A stretch of 64,000 nucleotides of DNA from Akebia trifoliata (taxonomy: Eukaryota > Streptophyta > Magnoliopsida > Ranunculales > Lardizabalaceae). The DNA lies in the NCBI GenBank assembly GCA_017979445.1, contig CM030714.1, positions 744,001-808,000 on the forward strand, written 5' to 3'. Below the pieces are notes generated by a model. That model was not told the DNA's origin. It saw only the letters and a program-made list of their open reading frames with translations, and searched no databases. The translations under genes and the position numbers were made by a program. Below are positions 10,965 to 24,043 of the stretch, in pieces (position 1 is the first letter of the stretch; the number at the start of each line of letters is the position of its first letter).

Positions 10965-13689
10965 GACTGAATCGGAGTTGGTTTTGGTTTTATCGTTGAT
11001 TACACTTAAGCTGTTCTACAAGGTGATAGAAAATAGTATGTGAAGATGATCTCATGTGAAGTACCAAAGAAGCTGGCGATGTGGTGCTGTAAAGGGCTTT
11101 ACTCCTCAAATGGCCTACAAGATTGGTGTTTTTGGGCTCTTAGTCTGGATTGTTGGGTTTGCAAAAAAAATTCACTTTTTCTTCTGGTTTTTTATCTGTG
11201 ATAGTGTTCATGGAGTGTAGAGTGTATTCCATTACATGTCTGTGTCATTGACATGTGACCCCAATCCTTTCTCAACTGAGAGAATCGAAAGGCCAAGGGA
11301 TCCTTAAAAAAGGAGGAAGTTTTGTTCACATCTGTGGGAAAATGCATGGAGAGGATTGGGGTAGAGAGTTGAACGTGGGAAATCTTAGGGAGCATCACTC
11401 GTGAGAAACCACTATAATGGGAATGTTGATACCCATTTTTCAATGAAAGATATTGATATGTTAGTGTTATTTCCCTCTCTTGATCATCATCTTTTTTTTT
11501 TTCCATCTTTGGCATAAATAGTAGAAGAGTCATGATTTTCTGACGCCCTGTCATATGCTCCTTGGCGTGGCATGGGCTAGAACCACAGATATTTTCCTCA
11601 GGATACATAACTGCATCTTCCCATAAGCATGTGCAATTGTGTATTTAGGAGAAAGATCTATGGCTCTAGCACATGCCACGACAGAGGATGAATGAGAATG
11701 TATGTCAGAGGGGGTGGGGGGGATCAGAAAATCATTATTCATAGTAGAAATATCATGCTCTTAACAAGACCTTTACGAATATTTAATACAATGGTTTCAG
11801 ATGTTTTGAGGCATGAGCCAAGGTGCTTGATTGGTCAGTGCCGAGGCATATGTTGTAAGCATTGAATACTTGAAATTTTTTGTATAAATAATTAATGATA
11901 TTGAAAAATTAGGACACTTATCACATATTTTCAAGTTTTAAATCCACATAATTTACAATTAATCCCCTACGTTAATGATATTATAATTTACACTTTAGCA
12001 TGAAAGAAATATTTTATATTTGAATAATTGAAAGATTTTACAGTAAATCACTATTTTATATTCTTTTAATGAATCATTGTATAGTACTTTTTAACTTTAG
12101 TATGTTTCTTTACATCTTTTCTCTTTTACTATATCCCTCTTTGTCATTTACGATCTTCTTCCAATCATTTTAGTCTTCAACTTGTACCAAAGCACTTCTC
12201 ACATTTAGATCCAACAATCACCAACTACAAGGAAGCTTTTAACCTTTGGATGTAAAATCAGTAAGGCCTCTTCAAATCCTTTGCTGGAAAGAAAAGGAGA
12301 ATATCAAGAAGGGGAAGATGAAGAATGTGTGAGAATTGTGAGATATATAATCAAGAAAAAACTAACATGTAATCTAAGTCCAAAACATTGTATGTTTCCG
12401 AATATTTTGATCGATTGTGATTTTATCCTTGAATGTAGTAATGTTACGGAAAGTTAATTCCTTCTCTCTTTTGACTACGTAACACAATCTTGATGTAGCA
12501 CAAATGGTTGCAAGTGATTCACAAAACATAAGGGACTGTTATGGTCTATGAGGGGTGTCAAGTTTGGCACATGTTCTTGCATATAATATCAATGAAACAT
12601 AATATTATAGGAACCCACATTCAAAAGTCGGCCATGTCTCTACAATTGAATAATATGTTAATTCAATTGGTGGACTATATTTTGGATGGGGCATGGCTGA
12701 GTTTACTTTCAACCTCTAAGGGGGATCTTAACCGTCGTATTTAGATATAAAACATGGTGTAGCACATCATTCTACTAGTGTTGCACATGTTTCCCATTAA
12801 TTATTTTATAAAAAGAAAATGCTTCACAGATTCCCAGCCTAAGCTAATCACAATTACAAGACATACAAAACAGGTTGGCATATTTTCATTCTCTCTCTCT
12901 CTCTCTCACACGCACGCACACACACACATTCATTGTTGTAGGCCAATTGAGATGAGTCTAGAGATAGGAATGCCACATGTATCTATAATTCTAGAGAAGT
13001 ACCCTTCTCTAATTATTGCAAATATTTCAGTTATCACCATATCGATGGCTGTAAATGGGTCAAATTGACCGGCTAAACCATGGGCCAGACCTCATTTGGT
13101 TCAGGTCTGGTTGGTATTATACATTTAAGATGGTCCAAATAGTAACCGAGTCACTCAATCATATCGACTTTTGAACCGTTAGTGCATTTTGGATTTATTG
13201 ATGAATCATATGATCTACTTGTTAATTGGATTGGATCCGGGGTGACTGATTGACCCATTTATACCAAAAAAATAGTTCACTCAAGTTAAATGTGTTAAAA
13301 ACTGTTCACGAGAAAGGCTAAATGAGTAAAAGAGGAATATATATAGACCCAACAGCAAGCAAACTTTAGTGGGTTCTCTGCTGCAAGCCATGTGCCAAAA
13401 GCAATATAAAAGCAACATCACTCCCTTTTCCTCTACTCTTTACTTTTGATTGCTCTTTATGATTTAACAAGCACAAGTCCAGCTCTAAAGCTGAGACATT
13501 CTTGCAAATCCTGTCTCACTTCTAGCTGATATATTGAATTATCTATTTAAATCTATATTAATCAGCTTTTTAAGCTTTAGTGAGTATAGTTGAGTGAAGT
13601 ATTTAAGTAGTATTTTTTTTTCTTTCTATTTTGGCTATAATTAAAGACGAACCCAATTGAGAATTCTTCTTTGTGGTTGCAGTGGTGAA
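10965..13689. other. PP4 3' flank, intergenic region and IQD promoter
   Basis: The first few hundred bases should be the PP4 3' UTR. The remainder is AT-rich without a recognisable gene. A 138-codon reverse frame at 11192-11608 has no family resemblance and I reject it. There is a (CT)n/(CA)n microsatellite near 12892-12927. Toward the IQD gene a TATA-like motif (caatataaaag) lies near 13402. A strong acceptor (tttgtggttgcag) ends 8 bases before the IQD start codon, which suggests a 5' UTR intron. Confidence 0.55.
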
Positions 13690-16379
13690 ATGGGTCTCAC
13701 TGGGGAGCTAGTTAGAAGTGTCTTCTCTAAGAATCGCTCTGGCGGTACACATGATAACAATGTACGTCTTAGATTTTGGTTATTTTGGTGTAAATTCTTA
13801 TAACTTAATGTAAACTTTGATGGGTTTGTTCTGTTTTGATTTCTAAGCTTAAATGCTCATTTGTTTCTCTCTCATCTCATTTCTTGTAATTCAGTTTCCA
13901 ATGCTTACTCTATTGAGGTTGGTTTGTTTATGGACTATTTTATTTCATTAGGTGAGGAGTTATGGTACGGATAAGCGAAGATGGACCTCTGTTAGATCTT
14001 ATTTATGTGGAGATGAATTCAATTCAGTTCTCGCCGAGGACGATTCAGCTTCTGTTAGGAGTTCCGAAGCCACTGTAACACAACCCATTGCTGATGACGA
14101 CATGAATGATGAATTGGAATTCCAACCCGAAAAGGAAGAGAACACAACAGAAGAAAACCAGAATTCACCCATTAAACTCTCAAAGGAAGATAATGCAGCA
14201 ATTCTCATCCAGTCTTCCTTCAGACGTTTTCTGGTTTATTCGCCTTCTCTCTCGTCTTGAAAATTTCTTCATTTTTTCACCATTTTCAAACGAAAAAAAT
14301 ATTAATTTGGGTGTTTTTGACTTTCAGGCTAGGTGCGGAGATGGAGGAATCAAAGAAATGGGTGAGAGTGAGAATGTTGAAGGACTCAAAAGTCCAAGTA
14401 GAGAGTCTGTTGGAACATCGGTTGAAGTTCAAACAGGAGGTTCAGTGGACATTCTTATAATTCGGGAAGAAAGGGTAGCAGCTCAGCAACGGGTGCATCA
14501 GAAAGCACGATCCCATGTCTCGAAGCTGAAGGTAATAATACGATTTTTAACCCAAATAAACCATAATTCATCTTATATTTAGTTCATATATATTATAATG
14601 CACATCGATCAAAATCAAACAAAAAATATACAACACGCAGAGTGAGAAATCTAGAACTGACCAATGGTGGAGGAAACTCAAATTGAAGAATTACAACATT
14701 ATTACGGTTTGTCGAGACACCAGAGACAATAGATGATAGTAGGTTTCGTGCTTGATTATGGTTCATCAAAATAGTGCATTTAGAAGAAAATAATTGATTG
14801 AGACATTGGCAGATGATACAAGGAGTCTGGGAAATTCTTCGGATTTGTAAAATATAGTAGACCCCAGTGATTTATAATGCTTGAACCATGATACAAACAT
14901 GGGTTGATAGGGCCAATGGGCTAATGGACTCCATGATATCGATTGTTATTCAAGAAGATACCATGTCAAGTTTGAAGAAGTATGACATAGTTCACCAGTG
15001 GCCAACCTTTAATATCTTCTTCACTCTCCTAACCAATCTCTTTAGAAATTGAAGGACTTTTTTTGCATGGGTTGAAACCCAAAAGAACTTCTTATGGGCA
15101 AAAATGGAAAGGGGTGCAATTATTAAAAAAATAAAATGATCATCCTTGCACACATCAGACACCTTCTTTAACTTCATTGTTTGGTGTGTTATAAGAATCA
15201 GTTGGTTGCGACAACATAAGCTCTCCTAGTCTAGTGTAGATTAAGGATTTAAAATTCATTTTGCACTGATTTGCACAACACAGTACAATTCAGCCTAGTC
15301 TTGGTAAGTAGAAATTAACAAATTACACAAACCATTTTAAAAAAAACACTAAGTCAATAAAAAAAACAAAACCAAAACCAAAAAAAAAAAAAATGAAAAC
15401 TATTATGATGCAAGGTTTCAATTGCTTAATTTGTCTGACTTGTTTGTTTGAATCTAAACTGAGGTGATTCAGATGAGTTAAACACTTGACTGAGTCATTT
15501 TAGACCTTGAATACATCTATTCAGATTAAATCATTTTATATGTTAAATGCATTCTGTAGGAAGAATGGGATGACAGCACAGTGAGCAGCAACATATCGAA
15601 ACTGAGGATCCAAAATAGATTGGAAGCAACAACTAGGCGTGAAAGGGCTCTAGCTTATGCCTTCTCTCAACAGGTATGTATGGCTGGAATATAAGTCTCA
15701 AATGAGCAAACTAAAACTAATTTTGACTTGAACTAATTTGAGTTTGCATGATCTGTAAATAGCTACGAGTTTGTTCAAAGAAAAAACCAACACATTCCGA
15801 AGAACCCAATATGGGTTGGACTTGGCTAGAACGATGGATGGCGACTCGCTTTCCAGAAAATTCCTTAGTTGAAGACCGAATGAGCAAGCAGTTCGAACCC
15901 ATTTCCAGTGATCGTAGATCAATTTTTATCAAGAAAAATTTCGATGTAGCCGGAGAAGAAAAGGAGAGCTGTGGATCTAATGAGGTATCTGTTGGAATAG
16001 TTGATGCAGTAACTGCACCGAATGTCGAAGATAGTCACAAACGAGTTAAAAACAGACTGAAAGCAACAAGAACTGTGTCACGAAGGAAAACCATGCCTAG
16101 CTGCCACTACCCAACACAGTTGACAAAGGTGTAACATCCTCATAATTACCATTCTCTAGTATTCTTGTTCTATACTCAGTATGTGATGTTTCATCCTCTC
16201 ATGTACTGTTGTTTCCATTATAGGTGAGCAAGAAAGAATGTTCAAGTGAAATTGAAAAAGATAGAAAACACAAGCAACTGCAGCGGTCGAAGAGTGCTGG
16301 GGAAATTAAATACAGAGATTTGTCATTCCAAGCACCATTTGTTCCAGAGACCACCAATAGCTCCAAATTGGGACTCTGA
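13690..16379 (+). CDS. IQD-family calmodulin-binding protein with a reduced IQ67 domain
   Basis: Exons: 13690-13761, 13952-14233, 14328-14531, 15560-15673, 15763-16128, 16224-16379. All introns are GT-AG and phase 0, giving 397 aa. IQD proteins are plant scaffolds that bind calmodulin through IQ motifs and localise to microtubules, plasma membrane or nucleus. One IQ motif is visible at about residues 107-120 (AAILIQSSFRRFL, then AR). The intron falls just after RRFL, matching the conserved phase-0 intron that splits the IQ67 domain. The second and third IQ repeats expected downstream are absent. Conserved later blocks are EEWDDSTVSS, RRERALAYAFSQQL and NMGWTWLERWMATR (in exon 5), which I recognise from IQD proteins. 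The protein is Ser-, Lys- and Arg-rich with a basic C-terminus. I assign the family firmly but not the member number. Confidence 0.88.
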
Positions 16380-17192
16380 ATACGTTAAAGAGGAGATGTG
16401 CTTCTTGTTCCTACTTAGGACTTCTCTAAGAGGAGATAGTGTTTAAATATTCAGTACTTACTTTCTTGTAAATGTTGAAACTAAAGCTGTTTTTCTAAGA
16501 CAATCCTCTAAATATCAATTGGAATTATAAAAGATGCACGACTTTTAACTAATCAAGTAGCAAATGAAACCGTTTTAATGCAAGTATCGACTCTATAACC
16601 TAGCGGAGTCCACGAACAAAACAGTTGAGTGTGACCCATGACCTGAGGATTGGAACATGTTAGTTGTCCAAACTACAAATAAGCTCTATGGGCTCAACAG
16701 AGTTAATCCTGTCAAGAACTAGTTCTAATTTCATGCAGTTAGATCATTTGCCTTCCAAATGATAATAATAATTAAAAAATAAAAAATAAAAGATGCAAGA
16801 AGTGAAATGAATAGTAGCAAAATATTCATGTGATAATGTTTTTCGGAAAGAGGGAAACTAATCAATAAATAATCAATTATGTTTATGTTGCAGATATATT
16901 GCTACACATTTTTGATAAAATACAACATATTCTAATCACATTTAAGTACATTCTGACCTTCAGAAACCACCACAAACAGTTGGTAGATAAGTCTGACATG
17001 AAGATATCCAACATCTGAAATCCTCAAAACAAACGAGTACATGCACAATTTTTTTTTTTTTTTTTTTGCAAAAAAGGATCTCCTTCAAAATTAAGAAGAT
17101 AGAACCTTAATGATCTTAACTTTCCCAAAGACCTGTCCATGGATCACCCATTAGAAGTGTTGAACTTGGTACAAATGAACTCTGATATATTG
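16380..17192. other. Convergent intergenic region between IQD and MAN6
   Basis: This should contain the 3' UTRs of two convergent genes, the IQD gene (+) and the mannanase gene (-). It is AT-rich, with a poly-T run at about 17050-17067. I see no gene or element in it. Confidence 0.6.
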
Positions 17193-20100
17193 TCAAGTTA
17201 TCCGACCAAAGCAAGGATCGTTATGGAGAACTTTCCTGTTGGTTTTGCCTTTCTCAAACATACTTCGTAGTCTGCATGATTGTTCGATTATCAGATTATA
17301 TGTAGATGGGTGCTTCCATGCTACAAGGGAGAATCGGTCACCGTAGTCTTCCACTCCTTCAACAAGTAACTGCCAAATCAAGGCCCCAGCTCCAGCTTGC
17401 TTCATCTTTGCTGAATCATATATTTTGTCGTAAACCATCTTCAAAAAAAAATCTCTATCATACACTCCTTGTTTCTTCATATGCAAAAACGAGCCCACTT
17501 CTGTAAAAAGAACCGGTTTCTTCAGCACGTACTCGCCGTCACTCACATGAGAATCCACCCAATGTGAAAGATAATTTACTTTTTCTTCCATATCTGCATT
17601 TGGGATCCTACAAGAGAAAAACCCACTATAAGAATTACAGAGAAAAAGAATCAATCACACAAGGAAATAAGGACCTGATCCTCATTAGCCTCAATGAACC
17701 AGACAAACGACACTTCTAAAGGTTAATAAACTAATCTTTTTGCCTGACCGTAAACAATTATTTTTCTACTTATAGTATAAAAATGTGGAGCAGAAGGTTA
17801 AGATCCTCTAGCCAATTTAAATTTTACACGCCATCCTGATATGCCCCACTTGGATTGGAACATTCACATAAATGAGTTGATCAGACAAACCTATGGACCT
17901 GTCGATCGATACTCAAACCATAGCATTGACAAGTTCACTCACCAGCTATCTGGGTATGCATGAACTGAAGCAAAATCAATATCTTCGACAGCTGAGTTCT
18001 GTATAAAATCTGATCCAAGCGAAGCTGCCCATTCCCCAGGATTCACTGAAGATCTTTTGGTTGGTTTCAACCCGTAGAAACCTTCTAATCCAACAGTCAC
18101 AAGGTGTTTATGATCCAAACTCTTAATAAATGCAGCCATCTCTGTAATCCAAGCCTGTTCATCAAAGATTAGTGCATTAAAGATAAGCTGTTCAGCATGA
18201 CCAAAACCAATAACCAAAAGAACATAAATTGTAAGGGTGTTTCGTAGTACTTATTGATCTTAACAAAAGAAAACTGTTACTATCCATCAGAAGACCCCAT
18301 CGATGGTTTAACAAAGGGCATACTGGTACAAATGACTGATTTTACCATTTCATCTACATCAAACACGAACCCTGTTGACAATTGTAACCATCTAATATTT
18401 TTCATTCTCTAGGAGAAACAAAACAAAATATGACAAACAATATTTTTAACTGTCGATAAATTGGATGGATAGTATCCTCCAATTGACTTGATCTCTAGTG
18501 CAGGAGATCTTCGACATGATTTGTAATTGTAATCATCCTTACGACAATCTTGATGGCTACCCAAGATTTCCACAAAGAAAAATAAAATTGTAAACTAAGT
18601 GGGTGATTGTTGAATTGTCTTCACCTGAAGAATAGGAGCAGATGAATTGGATGTACATCGGGGCTCGTTCATGAGTTCCCAAGCAAATATAGCTGGCTCC
18701 TTGGAATATTTGACACCGGTTAAGGAGTTCTTTCTTGTCACAATAGCCTTCAGAATGTAAAGAGAACATAGATGAAATAAAGGCACAAATAACATCTTAA
18801 GCGGCATTGAAATATGAAATAATTGAATTCAACACTTTCTAACCCTTGGAAGTGTTAAAAAAGCTCATTCACAGGTTGCATACAAGTTCTATACAAGATT
18901 GATACCATGATTTTTTCTCCGGTATATCAAATGACATGCTGCACCTCACCAAACTGAGTTAATTAATTGATTTTTTTTTCAGTAGTATGGTTTTATGTGA
19001 GGTACTTCATGGTCCGATAGTGTTGAGAAGTGGCTTTTGTCCTCCTTCCTGCATTTATAGCAGCTCTTTACCTCAATAAGCTGATTTTTTAAAGTACGAG
19101 GAATACTTGAAGAAGGACAACAGCACATGTCTCCCATCCTAACCTACTTGTACGAAAAAAGTGATGTGAAGCACGTGCACGGAGGTCGAGATCAATCATT
19201 TGATGTTCCTATCTCAGAGATCTCCTAGGCATGATCCTCTATTCAATCTCTGATAATCCTAATCATCTGATCTGTCACATCATTTGTTGGTAAGAAAGAA
19301 TATGATGAACTGTCCAAAAGCAATTCCATGCTTCCGATGGCTAGAATTATTCCAGTTTGCCAATTTCCAGTATAATAGAGCTTCTAGAGGTGACCCATCA
19401 AATGACTGATCCCACTACCATGGCATCTTCACCAAGTGCAAGGAAAATATGGGTTGGAAATTGGAACAAAATAGGACATATTTCATCTTTTGCTAAGTAT
19501 CCATTTTAACCATGTCCTACCTTGTACTATGTTTATTAGGCTAAAGGAACAAGCATGGTAGAAATCTAAAATATAAAAATGTTCTATTCAACTCAATCAT
19601 GCCAACAGGACTGGCATGAGGACATTTCGCTCAAACTCCATTTGGTGTCAGCAAGGAGCCATGGTACTCCAATTAAACGACGCACAGACACCAGTACGCC
19701 ACAAAAAAGGCAGTCTAGCTTCTGACCACAGTTTGCCATGCGGAACAACAGAGTGAGCATTGCATTGTTGTGAGCTTGATTGAAGGTGAAGTTTTCGAGT
19801 CGATTAGAAAGTAGACCCTTGTCAAGCATGTTCTCATAGAGAGCTAGTGAAGTGAGGCACCACGAGTCCATGAACACTGGGCGCCTAGTAGAGAGCATAA
19901 ACCTAACAAACCAATCGTTATGTCAGACGGCACAACCCTAGTAGCAGGCAGCTTCTACCTAGCACGACAATCTCGCTTCTGGTCATAAAATAGTTCAGTT
20001 CCTAATTTTTGAGGATGCCCACACTTCCAACATACGGTAGCTTCATGGCGCTTCTGGTAACCAAGGTCACGACTTGACAAAGTGTCATAATACATTCCAA

Positions 20101-22406
20101 TGCCCATAGCAAAATTCAATTAGAAGGGCATTTCCCCCTTTTTACGTTATGCATGTCTTGACTCCCAATATATTTCAGTGGGAATGGGGGAGAGGGAACT
20201 TCTATCTTTCACACCACACATGCCTATACAAGATTTGAAAGATTGTCTTATGTAATGTCCTGGTCAAGAAAAAAAAAATTAGGCAACCTTGACCAAGATT
20301 ATTTGAGACAATTAACGTTTCATTTCGGAATATGCAAATAACTAAGATGGGTACAAAACTTTGTGCCTATATGAAGGGATTCTAACCTCACTCTCCTGCA
20401 TGACTTGTGTTCTATCATTCTCATTACCTCTCTCCCCATCAATCCAATGCCTTCCATCTTTTTCTTTCATTGACACAACGACGACTTAGCGGCCATCAAC
20501 ATGGATTAGGACAAATTTAGAACTATCCCAAGTCTGGTTCATCATGTCACATCACCAAGTCCTTATCCGCTCTCACACAAGGTTGCAAATTAAGAACTCT
20601 TGGGGATAAAGTTCCTTCACCCAAGTCAGCAGTTTATATAAGGAGCCTATGCACAACCATGGTTTGCTAGGTTAATATGGAAGCAAACAGTGGAGAGTTT
20701 GTAAGTTTTTGTACACTATACAGTAAGAGAAATAAAAAAATCAGTATGGAAAGTAGAGTGGGCATACCCTAATATAGTTCTTATAATAGCCTTTTATAGT
20801 AGGGTGTGAAAAAAATGAATCAGTTGAGGATGTCACATTGACTCCCGCTTCTTGTGCCCACTTTACATACTGAGCCTTCCCACCGAAAGCATTTAGATTA
20901 TTTACAAGACTAAGAATTAACCTTATACGATGCCTCCTTGCTTCAACTATCACAAAATCCAATCCCTGAAATCAAACGGTGACAAGAGAATAAGCACCCA
21001 TGAGTTAAAGGGTAAATCATAAAACAAACAAAGACATTACCACAATGTTGCATTATCAAAACATTATTTTTGAGTGGAAAAGAAAGAATTTTATAGATTC
21101 ATACAAAAATTAAATGAGGATGCGAGTGTTACATAGGATATTAAAAGATTCGGATTTGCTAGATTAGTACCACATGAAGTAGGGAAAAATAATGGAAGAA
21201 TCTAAAAGAAGCAAATTTATCTTATAAATCTACTAACTCTCGTCGTGAAAGGTACACTACCATTTGTTGCATTGATACAGGTACGGGTGTCAGAGTCTGG
21301 CACAAGTATGTAATGCAATTTGAGAAACCCCGAAATAGTGGATTCATGCTTCGGCATATTTTAAATAATTTCGAAACTTTTTATATACAAGTAAGATAAT
21401 AATGGATTTTTCATGCAATATCAACAACTATTACTTCAAGCTCGTGTATCCCATCAAGCTTATTGTGAACAACAAGAATGAGCAAACTAATCAAAATAGT
21501 GGAGCAATAAATTTTAGAATCAAGGGAATTTACAAATAGCCCAAATAGAATATTAAATAAAGAAAATTGTTGGAAATTATTTGGGCGTGTAAAAATAAGA
21601 CCAGTATCAACACTGAAAGATTTTTCGAAATCATTTGGGCATATACATTGAAGAACAATAACAACACTAGTGAGAAAGAGTGCTTTGTATGGAGGTAGTA
21701 AGAGAAAGATCTCAAGATACATCACAAGATTGCATAATGGAGAAATAAGATCCATGTTTCGAACCTCAATATTTGGGATAAAAAAATATAAAATAAAATA
21801 AAATGCTATAAAACAAAATATATAAATGTATATAATATAAAATTCTATACAACTCCAATATAATTTATTGAATCCTAACTCAATATTTGGGATATAAAAA
21901 TAAAAATAAAAATAAAAAACATAAAATTATATAAAACAATAAAATATTCTATAAAATTCAATATAATTTACCACATTAAGATTAAAAAATTCAAACATTT
22001 ATTTTAAGACGAGAGGACATACCTGAAAAACCCTCTCATCAAAGACACCAGGTGAGATCTGAAGAGAATTAGGACCCTTTCCATCACTAAAAGCCCAAGT
22101 CCTGCAAACAGTCATCCCCATTTGAGCTCCTCTACTGAGCATCTTAGAAACCCTAACTCTCGATTTGTCCCACACACTCTCCTCCATCAACCAATACGAG
22201 TTCCACCCATTAATGTAAACCATTGATTCCTCTCCACCATCACCTTTGATGACGAAATGCGTGGAGTTCGTACTGATGAAGCTCATCTTCGGTTGCCATA
22301 GAATCGGAAAACTGAACTTGTGGCCGAAATTCAAGTAGAGAAAACCTGCTACAGAGATGAAACCCAAAAGAGGATAAACCCTTTTCTCTTTCCAGTGTGG
22401 ATCCAT
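17193..22406 (-). CDS. MAN6: Mannan endo-1,4-beta-mannosidase, membrane-anchored MAN6 type (GH5)
   Basis: Exons in transcript order: 22406-22023, 20965-20768, 18747-18625, 18154-17943, 17607-17193, giving 443 aa with intact frames. It hydrolyses internal beta-1,4 bonds in cell-wall mannans and galactoglucomannans. GH5 landmarks are present: NGWNSYWL near the N-terminus, [10 protein letters not shown], the acid/base Glu in [11 protein letters not shown] (exon 3) and the nucleophile Glu in VLFTEVGSF (exon 5). Residues about 9-27 form a single hydrophobic segment after a basic start (EKRV), which reads as a membrane anchor rather than a cleaved signal. This matches what I recall of poplar PtrMAN6. 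The ATG at 22406 opens [12 protein letters not shown] lies immediately upstream in frame, but there is no earlier ATG. Intron 2 (18748-20767) is 2 kb and unassigned. Confidence 0.94.
18748..20767. other. Large MAN6 intron 2, content unassigned
   Basis: A 2-kb intron. It contains an uninterrupted reverse-strand frame of 101 codons at 19593-19898 (same strand as MAN6) that I do not recognise. Its base composition is less AT-rich than neighbouring introns, which could mean an old insertion. I see no terminal repeats or reverse-transcriptase motifs. Confidence 0.4.
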
Positions 22407-24043
22407 CACTTGGAGAGTTGGAGTTGGTGCAACTATGGCTTCTGCAATAAGAGTGCGTAATGCGCACCACCGTTTATTTCTAAATTTCTTATCCTGTACT
22501 CCAGGGAGTTGGTTTGCAAATAACTTCTGGTCTTGTCTTTATGCCACGTACCAAAATTACTGGAATTATATTGGATGAATATATTAGTAAAAAGATTAAA
22601 CTTTGGTTTTGGGAGAAATTCACATTCAGGGAAATTTATGAAAAAAAAAAAAAAAGGTACCACTTGTCATGCAAAAGAGATGATGTGCTCTGTTGTAATC
22701 AAACACCCGTAAGCACACGATAACGAAACTATTTGCGTAATCAATTATTTTTTTTTTTTTATTCAATTGATTTTAACGTTTTTTTTTTTTTTTTTTTTTT
22801 CGGTTTGGTCGCAATGAAAGCTGAAAGGATAGTGAATCATGATTTGCTGTTATCAAATATGAATGTTAAGCTGTTAAATGAACAGAAAAACGCCACGTGT
22901 TATATAATATATACTTATAATTAACGCCGAAAAGAAATTAAGATCCTAGTTGATAAGTTTTGAAGATGGAACTAATATAATCAAATTATCAGACACTATC
23001 ATATCATAAGTGGACACTTATGTACTACTGAATCAGGACACGTGGATTTAAACATGGACAATCAGACCTCCACTTTTGGATGCTGTTAGCACATCCAACA
23101 GTTGAAATTTTATATATTTCCAAATAATACATATCCCGATGATATTTATCTAGACGATGATCTGGATTTTGTATTGGGTGGATTAAACTTTAACCCAGTA
23201 TCCCGATGATATTTATCTTATTAATATTTTGTGAATGTTTCTAAAAAAATATAATAACAGGTTGGGGTCAGGTTAGGTTAGCACTTGTAAATCCTAACCC
23301 ACCCGCATTATTGAGTTTGGTGGGCTCAACATGAAACCCTAACCCTTGAGTACCCTACTGAAACGTAGGGCTGTGAATTGGCGGGGGTGAGCTTGATAGC
23401 CTTAACCCGACCTTAAAGCCCTAGCTCAGCCCTATTGGATTTGGGTTTGATTCGGGTCAAATAAAATATGTAGAATTTTAAATACTAATAAAATAAAATA
23501 AAAAAACAATAATGAAAAATTGTAAATGAGAGTTAAAATCTAATTATACCCAGCTGGATTAGCGGGCTCAATTGACTTCGCATAACATGACCGTACAAAT
23601 CAAATATCCAAAATAATTAATGAATTGATCCCAAATTCTTGATAATAGTCACACTGTTTGCCACACCAAAATCATATATCTTTACTATGATAATGAGTAG
23701 AAGTTGTACACACCAGAATTTAGATCTCACAAATACCTCCACCTTTACTTATAAACTTAATATAATCAAGGTCATTTTAGTCAAAAATCAAGAACAGTGC
23801 AATCCTCCGACCCTATAATCACCTTCATGTAATCTTAAAAACCTTTAATTCATGTAATCTACAAAAATCCTTTAATACATTTTAAATTACAAATAAACCC
23901 TTTTGATACATTTGTATTCGCACATGCCACCTTCTGGTCATGCATAATAGCAAAGAAAAGGCGAAGAGAAGTCCAAGGCTGCAAATTAGGGTCACAATGA
24001 TGCCATTAGTAGCATATAATTTCAATTTTTAAGGTAAATGGAT
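22407..24043. other. MAN6 promoter and TRAPPC11 3' flank
   Basis: Both genes are on the minus strand, so this spacer holds the MAN6 promoter (high coordinates) and the 3' end of TRAPPC11. Visible features are poly-A/T runs at 22640-22654, 22746-22761 and 22780-22800, plus a long AT-rich tract. No gene is visible. Confidence 0.6.

Noticed and set aside
11192..11608. 138-codon reverse-strand frame downstream of PP4
   Set aside because: No recognisable domain, no supporting splice or promoter signals, and it overlaps the likely PP4 3' UTR antisense. Length alone is not enough.
22733..22924. 63-codon frame following poly-T runs upstream of MAN6
   Set aside because: Phe-rich translation of homopolymer T; no coding evidence.
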